Part shown: piece after piece, positions 35,029 through 46,500 of the stretch
How positions within the stretch are numbered: position 1 is the stretch's first letter
Layout of the letters: the number at the start of each line of letters is the position of its first letter
From: Sipunculus nudus
Taxonomy: Eukaryota > Annelida > Sipuncula > Golfingiida > Sipunculidae
DNA length: 64,000 bases
Direction of reading: 5' to 3'
NCBI GenBank assembly: GCA_026874595.1
Contig: CM049313.1
Coordinates: forward strand, 54,274,659 to 54,338,658
The notes under the pieces: generated by a model
What the model was told of the DNA's origin: nothing
The model's input: only the letters and a program-made list of their open reading frames with translations
The model's database searches: none
Made by a program: the position numbers and the translations under genes

Positions 35029-36977
35029 ATAAATCGATAATACAAATCCATACGCTCAATACAATCGATACAGTAAAAAAAATATGCTTTGCTTATTGAA
35101 TTGTCGTGTCGATGAAACACAACTAGATGAAATTGAACCATGGTCCTCAGAGGGCCCCGCAATCAGAAATGGTGTTTTTATATGTTTCTTGAAAATAGCA
35201 GTAAGAAAAGTTTATGAAGACCTGGTGTTGTTTTGTTGTGAAAAGGGTCTAGGGCCCTCGTATGTACCAAAAAACCTTGTGAATTTTGAGAAAATCAGCG
35301 AGTATGCTGTGGTGGCCATATTGGAGTTCCGATAGGTCTGTAATTCAATAGATTTGGAGCCCTTATACAAACCAATCATCCTTTGAATTTGGGAAATCTG
35401 AAGCGTGTTGTTGTTGAGATATCGCGCGCAAACGTAATCAGCGATTGGGCTGTGGTGGCCATATTGCAATCCCGACAGGTCCGTAATTCAGTAGGTCTGG
35501 AGCCCTAATATGTACAAATCATCCCTGTGAATTCGGGAAAGCTGAAGTATGTGTTGCTGAATTATCGCACACAACAGAAAATTAGCGATTGGGTTGTGGC
35601 GGCCATATTGGAATCCCGACAGGTCTGTAATTCAATAGGTCTGGAGCCCTGGTATGTACGAATCATACCTGTGAATTTGGGAAACGTTGTTGTTGAGTTA
35701 TCACGCACGATAGAAAATCAGCGATTGGGTTGTGGCGGCCATATTGTTATCCCGACAGGTCTGTAATTCAATCCATCTGGAGCCCTTGTATGTACAAATC
35801 ATCTCTGTAAATTTGGTATAGCTGAAGTATTATGTTGTTGAGTTATTGCGCGCGAACGAAAGTGTCACTGACAGAAATGACGGAAGGACGGACTGACAGG
35901 GTGATAATTCAAGGGGAACCCTTGTCATGCAGAGCCCTAATTATTTCTAACTTGAACTGTAAGTTTGACTTTGTATAATGCTACAACTTCAATATTTTGT
36001 TGTTAGGCATTTTTAGACCAGATGATGGACTACCATTTGATTGACTAGATAAGAAATGTCTATTCGATTGACAGTGCTTCAATGACAACTGGCGCCTGTG
36101 AGCAATAATAGAGTGTTAATAGACAAATTAATGTCCAGTCTACATAATGCTTAAGTAAGGCATGTATTACGCTTCATAAATTCTATTACAGCGCGCTTAC
36201 CGGAGATATACAGGAAAACATGTTAAATTACATGACATATACAATACATGTATTGATACGTAGATATGGTGTTCATTTAATAAGAAATATTTTATCCCAA
36301 AAGCTTTCCCTAGAATGGTAAACAATAATTAAGCGTATGGACAATGGGTATCGCGTATCGCCTTAGTGTATGCCAATACATATTGTAACTGAGTAGGCAG
36401 AACAATTTCCAATCCTATACCTTACAGGGTGCATGTTGGTGACAGCTTTTGTGGGATGCTAAATGGACATACGGTTGGTTTACAAGATGGTATATTCATA
36501 CATATGACCCATTGAACACTCTCTTCACTCTCTTGGGTCAGGTACATGGCACCTTTGCCGGGTTTTTGACACATGGTGCTCCGATAGCTTCTTCGTGCAT
36601 TAATGTCAGATTTTCAAAACCTATGGGAAGATAAGAAAATTGTCGGCTCAGAAAGAAGAAAAGAAAAAGGCAGCAAAAAAGAGCGCATCCTAGGCAAGGC
36701 CACAAAACAATGGCGTCACAACGTTTAGTATCATCAGGTATAATATAAATTTTATTGTTATAAGTTTACCTGGTATTTGGTGTATGTACCGTAATAGAGT
36801 ATATACAGAACAATATATTGCCCTTCGTAGGTTATAATACATAATGCAACTTACGACCATTAGGAATGATGTGCAAACAGTGTTACACCCATGTACATTG
36901 TGCACCTCATAATGAGTTACATAGGTCTCATTAAAGAGAATCAAAGCGTTGACCATGCAATGAAACGCAGTCTCCAA
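34539..36977. other. Intergenic DNA between lectin A and SLC22 A
   Basis: Apart from the repeat element at 34974-35940 I recognise nothing. A short open frame at 36449-36634 is conserved in unit B (52243-52428), but only to the degree that all the duplicated DNA is, so I do not call it coding. Confidence 0.6.
34974..35940. mobile_element. Element with ~140-bp tandem repeats and AGCCCTA ends
   Basis: Opens TAGGGCTGGATATATA and closes CAGAGCCCTAATT, inverted at the tips. Inside are four diverged tandem units of about 140 bp, each with a GGCCATATTG block followed by a version of CCGACAGGTCTGTAATTCAA and GGAGCCC (near 35315, 35457, 35608 and 35738). Ends with GGAAGGACGGACTGACAGGG. A (TA)n of about 43 bp (34985-35027) sits at its left end; the unit B copy (50805-51732) has only about 16 bp of TA there. 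Confidence 0.55.
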
Positions 36978-37352
36978 ATAAAAAAAAATTGCTTTAAAGG
37001 GACCAACACGGCTACAAACCGGCCGATATTTTCATTATATCTGCAGTGACAAAAGTGAAAAAGAGCCTGCGGTTTATCAACAGACCATGAGGCATGAAGG
37101 ACTGAGAATCTGTCATTTCCTATATATTTCTGTTTAATTTATTATGTTTATATTATTTAACTTGCTCTGCCATTTTTTTCACTTTTGATTCCAGGTTTAA
37201 ATAAATCTTGGTACTGGTTAATCTGAAATATTCAACGTTATCAGATCAGCTATAAAGTCCATGGTTACAACAAACTTAGTCAATTGTACAAGCTGTTCCG
37301 GATAATTCAGTATCAGTATATTAAATTTAATTGAAATTATCTAATAGGCAGG
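36978..37352. other. 3' flank of SLC22 A
   Basis: Should include the 3' untranslated region. TTTATT near 37138 (AATAAA on the minus strand), about 215 bp beyond the stop codon, is a candidate polyadenylation signal. Confidence 0.45.
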
Positions 37353-37547
37353 TTAAGCAATTCCCCCCATGTCATCGACAATATCCTCTTGAATCTTCTT
37401 CCCACTTTGTCTGTACCACTCTCGAACGTCTGCTCTCGTGAGCGGAAGAGGGCGCTTGAATGTTTCAGGCAGCAAGACGGCAAGTAACGATACACAGACG
37501 GAGAGCATAGCAAACATCACGTTCGGTAACCATGGTACCTCTTTTCC
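37353..37547 (-). CDS. SLC22 A last exon
   Basis: 195 bp; acceptor TATCGAACAG. GKEVPWLPNVMF, LLPETFKRPLPLTRADVRE; ends ...DDMGGIA then TAA (37355-37353). A one-base difference in a C run near 37365-37370 makes this C-terminus differ from that of unit B (...VGELLNLPIR). Confidence 0.9.
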   Translation of the reverse strand, partial: GKEVPWLPNVMFAMLSVCVSLLAVLLPETFKRPLPLTRADVREWYRQSGKKIQEDIVDDMGGIA

Positions 37548-40500
37548 CTGTTCGATACAACCAAATACAACAAATCTATTCATTTAATGTAAAAGTCTCT
37601 GTTGATGAAAAACCATTTGTACCATCACTGGTATCAAAAGAAAAATACCCAATCACAGAACGTAAAGCATATATGTATGGCTGACGGAAACAAAAATAAA
37701 ACAATACATAACAGTGACGTATGTTTGTACGAAAATACATTCATAATTTCGGCATGAATATATAAAAGAATATATAATTAAAAAAAACCCCATTTAAACG
37801 AAAATGCTTTAGTTGATACCTTGAACATGTTTCTGCCGATAAAGTGTCACGTGTAATCTTGCAAAGAGCAGAAAGGTATAGAATAGCAACTGAAACAAAA
37901 TAATCCTGTACAACTTAAAACTGTATTGGGATATTAGACAAACAATACCACCAGGCCGACGAATGGGGCTATCATTCCACCTAGTCCACCGAGTATGTTT
38001 ACGAAACCAATAGCTGTCCCTCTGTAAACATGATAAAAATAATGAAAATATACAAAAGAGAAGGCCACAATGGAAAACGAAACAATTATTAATCATATTG
38101 TGAGATTGAAAGGTTAACTGTATAATAAAAGCACACGTTTTGCTACCATTTTCTTCAGTTACCTTAAATTTGTTGGAAAGAGCTCGGGTGTGAAAACTAC
38201 AATAATGGCAAACGATCCTGTGATGGCGAATTTCCCAATCAATGCCAGTGTCAGTTTTAAAGCAGAAAGACTCAATCCGGCGGCTGCAAGATGTGAAGAA
38301 AAACAACTCATACATATGTGATGTATTCCAAGATCAACCAAAAACAACCATGGAAAATGTCAATTAACTCACTTTCTTATGAAATATCAAATCGGTATTA
38401 GGAAATATTTATCTAAATCTTTCTTACTGAAACATTTTTGATTTAATCTAAGATCAGACATTAATAATAAATAGTCTGTACACTGTGAAAAACTCTTTTC
38501 TCTTTTATCCCTGCAAGTACATTGTTTCTTGTACTACCTGTCTGTTCCGGTATCAGCTCCAGTACTGCTAGAGGCACGCTAACCACAATGTGGAATACAA
38601 TCAAGGAGATCTTCCTGCCAAACCTGCAATAAATATACAAGAACAAAAGGATAAGGTGTGCTATCCAAGTAGGCTCTGTTTTGTGTCTAGAAGGATGTTT
38701 CAGGATAAATCATTATTATTATTCAATATGACAATTCAGAACTTAGCAAACAGTGTATATTCCGTATATTTCCGTATATAAATGCAACAGCGGTATCTAG
38801 TTATAAAAAAAGTTTTGATTCAATTTCAAACCATGTTTTGTTTCATTATATACTTAAAGATAACAAATCGGCGTATTTTAAATTATTTTGTCTAAAATTA
38901 CATAAAAAAAAATTATGTAAATGGGTCCTAAGGTTAATTTTGTAAACTTATTTCGTATGTTTTAACATTATTAATTCAAAAATAAAATTTACCTGCTGAT
39001 AGTTAACAAGGCCGCGAGGTATGCCGGTATCTCTACAAGTCCCATTAGGAAGAATCCGAGGTAAACATTGTTAGAAAGGGCAGGTATATTATACATCAAT
39101 CCGTAATAAACGAGTTGATTCACACACCTAATCAAACATAACATGAAGCTAACCTTGACAGAAAATTCTGTATTAGGACTTTCTTCCAAAACAACACATT
39201 GTATTGAAGGTATGTATAATCTGTACGATTCGGTCTCACGAGACGAGCACCATTTAAATATACACCGCATGGAAGGTAAAAGGATAACAAAATCAAATTC
39301 TTTTGTTTGTATTTCATAAGTTTTTCTTATTTCATAAAATACTGCACGGCTCCTTTCAAAAGTGGCCATGTTTGATATGAGTTTATATTTTAAAATGTTT
39401 TAAATACATTATCTTAACTGGGAGTGTTGTTTTACTTTTTTCCAGCTTTCAGAAGCCATCATTTGAAATACTGTGAGAACTATACAATGCTCAACGATAG
39501 TAGTTTGATTCCATATTTTCGATATTATTTGAATAAGTAAATGTTTTGTTTCATGTAATATTTAAGGCTATTTAAATTTTGCTTTTACCTTTGCTTTTCA
39601 TCTTGGGTACATTGATATAGGGTGTTGAAAAAGAAGATTGTCTTATTCTTATTTTGCAGTATCAAACCTTATGGAGGAATGAGGAATGAATCTACACTCA
39701 CCAGAGCAAGGACATTAATGCGGTATGTCTCATAACTTTGCTCCCTTTAAATAACTCAAGAAATTTCACACGCTTAAGGTGTCTACAGATATGACCACCA
39801 TTTTCCTTTCCTTCTCCTCGGCTGTTTGTAATCGTAGGAGCTGAGAGTCTGATTGGGAACTTCAACACTACCTGTGCGGTTTAGAATACACACTTACAAA
39901 TTGGTTTACCCTCGCATTACTTATTTTCATTTACTGAAATGTAAAGTAATTAATTTTGATATTGGTCAAGTTAATGCTCTATGATCAACTTTTCATGACT
40001 TACCTCGATAAACACATGCTAGGCAAAAGACTAAATTATAAAAAGCGAAATATGTAAATATTTGATAAGTATAGAGTACCAGTAAGTTTATTTCCTTTAA
40101 CTTTTAATAACCATTTATTTTTTTCCCATTTTCCGTGATCGTTACATAAAAGATTTAAGACAAGGACAAAAAAGTTCAAGATAAAAAGTAAAATGCTAAG
40201 GTTTTTAGTATAAAGTACCATTTAACATATCCCCCTCCCCCAGTTTTAATTACCCCTATTTTATTTACCTTATTTTTTCTGGCTATACTGGTAAGCACCC
40301 GCTCTGCTTCCTCCTTTCTGTTGTTCGCTAAAAGCCATACTGGAGATTCAGGAAGTATCCTGTATCAGTTAAACATACGATTAACAGTATTACATACAAA
40401 TATCCTATGTATAAGTGATGTAAATATTTTATGAACCAAGCATATTAAATCCTTCCTTAAAATCTGATTAAATATCCTATTCCTGAGAACCTCTATGGGT

Positions 40501-43500
40501 TCCCTTTTTGCTATTTCGGGCATCTGTGATTATCATTGTGTGGCTTAGTTTACATTTCCGGCATGGTTGGTCCGAGGACGATCGAGAAGAAACGTGGCCT
40601 CTACTTCTAGCAACACCACTAACCAGGTCTAGATACCACTTCCTCTGAGAACGCACAATTGAGTGCACACACGAAAACTCATGTGCACGCTATATTGCAA
40701 TAACTTTTTGAATAACCAAACAATTATTAGCAAATGTGCACGCAATAATTATTGGTTAGCTTAATTTCAAGAACATATGATGCATTAAGTTTAACACTAA
40801 TTTAATTCATCGATTTAAATGAAATATCCTGTTAATTGTTGAATTGAAAATATGTCTTTCGTATATCTCCTGATATCCATATGGTAACGCCATTAAGTAA
40901 TTTTCTGTATGACTAAGAAATGAAATTGAGGAGTTTCCCTTACCATATATAAACAATCGTAATTAAAGGAATCGCTGAACAGACAGCTTGAAGGTACCGC
41001 CATGGTCTGATGAGGTAAGCCAACAGCGCTAGAAACATATACCCTGCAGCCCACATTAACTGTGTACTGATGCCAACAAAGCTACGGCGAGGTGTTGCAA
41101 ACAGCTCTAGACAAAAGGTAACGCCCGAATGTGGGAGAACCTGAAAAACATAATGTAAACCGCGCTTTGAAATGTACACTTTTGAAGTTAAACATTAATT
41201 ACATTTCCATTAATTGTCAAACATGGCTTCATTAATATTCATACTTATATGCTACATTTGAATAAAAGAAGAAATAATTTAGAAAAGAATCTAGGTACAG
41301 AAAGAACCGTACAAAATGCAGTCAAACTCTGCAAATATGCAAAACAAATCGTTTCAATTAATCATTGTGTGAGCCGCATTCTAAAACAAGTGAGCCATGG
41401 TTCATAAAGCTCAGCCGACTGACATGTTGACAATATGTCCTAGCACAGGAAACCAGTTAAGATAATGTAGGTGGTATCATCGTTCATGCCCAGTAGTCAA
41501 GATTCATTAAGGCCCAGAACACCCTAATTTTGATGAAAATAAAATTTTACATAATATCTGGGTGTTCAAACACCCCATAACCTGGAGAATATAAGTCACA
41601 GTTACACAATTTTAGGTTTCCAAGGAGATTTTTATGGACCTCCCTGGGTGTCGTGTTAAAAGATTCTAGGTTCAATTGTTACGATTTGTGCCCTTTTAAC
41701 AGACAAACGCACCTTTGAAGGTCTAAAAGAGAACAAACTACAAAAAAGTGTTTGCATCAAATTATTATATATTCTGGGGGGGGGGGGGGTACTTCTGAGC
41801 CCCATACCTCGGAGGATATAACGGACAGACGGACGACGGATACAGAGTGATCGCTATAGCTCAGATGTCTTTCAGTAAACTTAGCTAAAAACGGAAAGCA
41901 CAGGCTAAAGATCGTAATTTTCTAATTGAACATATTTAAGGGTCTTAACAAGCACTTACCGACACAAAAAATCCCATGAGCATACGCAAGATGAAAAACA
42001 TGAGATAGCTGGTGGAAAAGGCAGAGAGTATGCCGAATATTGCAACGACAATCTGCATTACTATGTGCATTCTCTTTCTGCCTGCAAGGTCCACGAGCAT
42101 TGGGCATATCAGCTCACTGGCTATGGACACCGCCCGGCCAACAGAAACAGACAGGCTTACGAGAAAGTTTTCACCACAGACGAGATCCCACTTGAAACGA
42201 ATAGATAAACCATTTTTATTTCACACATCAATATTAAAAGAGTTTCAGGAGTTAAAGTCAAACATGATATATTAAGCTAACGAACAGTTTAATCGTGTGG
42301 CGTCATATGATCGCGTAAAGTTTCATTTTATGGTTAAACTATCAAATTTAGCTCTGGATAAATTTTGTATAGCGAGGATAAACAGCTTCACACGATATAT
42401 TAAGGTAACGAACAGTTTAGTCGTGTGACGTCATATGATCTTGTAAAGTTTTATTTCATGGTTAAACTATTAAATTTAGCTCTGAATAAATTCTGTATAG
42501 CAAGGATAAACAGCTGAAACACCTTTTTTTGAAAAAGAACATTATTCGTTAACATCATATTTCTTGACATAAAACATCATATTAAAGCGTCTTATTCTTA
42601 ATTTATATTATTTATATTAATATGTATATTAATTAAAACCTTGAAACAAAGCAATCGAATTTTACATAATTACGAAGATATCTAAGTAGCGAATCTATAA
42701 TATATTGTCTGCAATAGGAACATATTACAAAAGTAAATCAAATTTAAAAGGCAATTTTATCAGGAATGAAAACCCCGATTTCACAAAAACCTCACGAGTG
42801 TAACCTTGCCCAATCGAGAATTAATAAGTGCTCAGTTTAAAGGGTCAACCAAAGGTTGAGAAATCTCGCAATTTGAGAGATACGACCCTGATTCTTATTA
42901 TATTTACCGCTTAATGTAAAATTGACATCATCTAATAATGTGATACACTACTGGTTCATCGCTTCGACATTCATCATGATTAACATCACAAATATGCATA
43001 TTTTCATATCATATTAATTTCACTGCTTCGGTTAATACAAAGACATTTATTCGACAGTAAATTGAAATATCAAGTGCGACCCTCGAATGCATAATACCGT
43101 TTGTGAACGGTGCACATTAATATTCATTGCTGGTAGGAGTCGGCGAATAAAAGATAAAAATGGACCGATGATCGATTAATAATCGATTATTTCGTGTGCC
43201 ATCTATAATATCGTGAAATATGCTGTTTAGAATTATACCCCAACATTTACTGAGTTTCAACCTATGCATCACGCTGAAAGGCCAAGGCAATGGCTGGGCC
43301 GCTGACATTTAGTCGTTGTATGTTTAAAATGTGTGCGCTCTATTTTACCCCGTCTTTAATATATCTCTGACAGAATATTTTATCAAGATATATGGCATCT
43401 TCGATGTGCATACTTAATCGTTTATGAAAAAAAATGTAATCTAATTAATCGATTATGAAAGAAAACGACCGATCATCGATATACACGATAAATTGACAAA

Positions 43501-46500
43501 CCACTCTTAATATTGCCAGCATGGATTAAAGGTATAGAAATTTTTGGTATGTGCAAGGTGGACAAGACACACAGACCTCGGTCACGATTGACTCTCCTCG
43601 ATTTTGTTGGTAGATCCAACCCTTATCACATAATAAAGTGTAGTTGTCTGTCTTGTTGTAGACATTTATTGCACAGCTCCCAGCTTCGTATATTTCATCA
43701 TATTTGGATAAATTGCCCAGCCTGCATCTGAACTCTGGTTCCTGGCCTTGAGTAATCAATTTTATTATTTATACCGCTGGAAAAAGACTTCATGCTCTAT
43801 TTATGTACATAAATGATTGTTAATAATCCCAGTGTACACCTTACTATTTTTAATTGAATTTGCATCTTGTAGGAATGAAGATAGATCAAATAATTCGTTC
43901 ATAGTTAAATATTTGTCCTCAATTCATCATAGTTCTGCCAAAATTAATGTCAGCACCAATTTAAATTATGGGTAATCGTGCAAAGTAACGGCCCCATCTT
44001 ACATGGTCTCACAAAAAAGTGTGACCACATTTCAATGAAAAAATTGTTTCATGTTAAAGTTGAAGATCCGGTGCATCTAATGATACAATATTTTTGTAAG
44101 TTTGATATAAATATATTTTGCTACAAACTGTCGAAAAAGGGTAGTTTGCTGAAAATACCCAAAATGCCGTCGTGTCAAAGACGTTCTCAGCCGACGTCAT
44201 GAATCCACAGTAATGTACGTGCATACCATGTTAAACAAAAGGATTATGTCTAACAAAACTTACAGTCAATATATCTTTTTATGCATAGATGGAGAGACAA
44301 TTTTACCTCTAAATATCCATATTTCCCAAGATTTAATACAAGTTGACGACGTCCTGCCGCCAAAACATAAATATGCAACTGTCGTCTATGAATGTATTCG
44401 ACTGATCATGTTAACTCTTGCTCTATTCAGCTTTGTCTCTTTGTACGTTTTATAAGTCAGATAAATATAAATTGTATAATAAACAGTCATTTTTGTGGAC
44501 AGAGTATAAAGACTACATTTATGACGTCTTTTATCTTACTTTTTTTTTAATTTTTCCCCTGTTAGACTACTTTATGTAAGGACAATCAGATGGGAACACC
44601 CCCTCCCCATGAGTAACAGACCGGTAGCCCTTAAAATCTAGACGAACGCGGGAGAAACACGGGACCATGTGGGGCATATCATCCATATGTGACCACATTT
44701 TATAATATTAAATATAAAATACAAACTCATATGGCTGGTCAAATAAAATGTAGTCACATCTTTTTTTTGTCAATATTTATTGTAAAAAATTCGGTCACAC
44801 CATATGTGACCACATTCTAAAATATAATATAATATATATAACAAACTCATACGGCTTGTCAAATAAAATGTGGTCACACGTACCTTATTTTTGTTGATAT
44901 TTAATGTAAAAAATGTGGTCACACCATGTGACCAGATTTTATAATATATTAAATATATATATATATATATATATATAAAATACAAACTCATATGGCTGGT
45001 CAAATAAAATGTAGTCACATCTTTTTTTTTGTCAATATTTATTGTAAAAAATTCGGTCACACCATATGTGACCACATTCTAAAATATAATATAATATATA
45101 TAACAAACTCATACGGCTTGTCAAATAAAATGTGGTCACACGTACCTTATTTTTGTTGATATTTAATGTAAAAAATGTGGTCACACCATGTGACCAGATT
45201 TTATAATATATTAAATATATATATATATATATATATATAATACAAACTTATATGCTGGTCAAATGAAATGTGGTCACACCTTATTTTTGTCAATATTTAT
45301 TGTTAAAAATGTGGTCACACCATATGTGACCACATTTTATAATATTATATATATTACAAACTTATAAGGCTTGTCAGATAAAATGTGGTCACACCTTATT
45401 TTTGTTAATATTTATTGTAAAAAAAGTGGTCACACCATGTGACCATATTTTATAATATATTAAATATATATAAGATAAACTTATTCGGCTGGTCAAATAA
45501 AATGTGGTCACAGTTTATTTTTGTCAATATGTATTGGTAAAAAAAGGTGGTCACACCATATGTGACCAGATTTTATAATATTATTTATATAATACAAACT
45601 TATATGGTTGGTCAAATAAAAGGTGGTTTGAAAAAATATAAGATTAAATATAGAAAAAATAAGGGACATGATGATGTAAGAATATATTTAAATGTGGTCA
45701 CACCCCATTTTTTTTACTATTTCTAACTACTATATGTGGTCACACCATTAATAAAAGAGATCACACCTTAATAATGTCATTAATTATAACTAATAAATGT
45801 TGCTTCACTTTATAATTATTTTATTTAAAATAAGGATATTATTATGTTAGTATAACAAAATATGTTGTAACATAATGCGGACGAACGTGTTTCTCCCGTG
45901 TCTCTCTTGATTTTAAATGCATGACCTGTCACGTGACACTCGACATTTTTTTACGTTCTGGCGGCAGGGCGTCGTCACCTTGAACGTACATCAAGTGAAA
46001 TGTGGATAAATAGAGGTAAAACAGTATAAACATATATGCATCATTTTATATATTGACTGTAATTTTTATAAGACATCATCTTAATGTTTAACATGGTATA
46101 TATGTATATTACTGTGGATTCATGACGTCGGCTCAGAACGTGTTTGACACGATGTCATTTCGGGTGTTTTCGGCAAACTACCCTTTTTCGACAGTTTGTA
46201 GCAACTTTATCATGCAAAAAAAATTTTAGTGAAATGTGGTCACACTTATTTGTGAGAGAGAGAAATATGGGTCCGTTACTTTGCACGATTACCAAATTAT
46301 GTGATAATCATTCATACACCTTACAGTACAGGTGATCTACACAGATCTCTGTCCATTTTAAACGAAAAAATTGATAAACTTATAAAAAACGCAAGAAAAA
46401 TCGCTGAGAAGCCCTGATTCAGGTGAAAGAAAAACCTTGAAGAAAAAATAGATACAACAGAGATGGTTCAGGCAACCGAAAAAGCAAGGTTGACAAAACA

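Noticed and set aside
35084-35335. 83-codon open frame found in both units
   Set aside because: It overlaps the tandem repeats of a mobile element and similar frames appear in neighbouring repeat units.
36449-36634. 61-codon open frame conserved in both units (52243-52428)
   Set aside because: Its conservation is no better than that of surrounding non-coding duplicated DNA and it matches nothing I recognise.
44213-44455. 80-codon open frame in the left arm of foldback element A, possible transposase remnant
   Set aside because: Interrupted in unit B and unlike any transposase motif.
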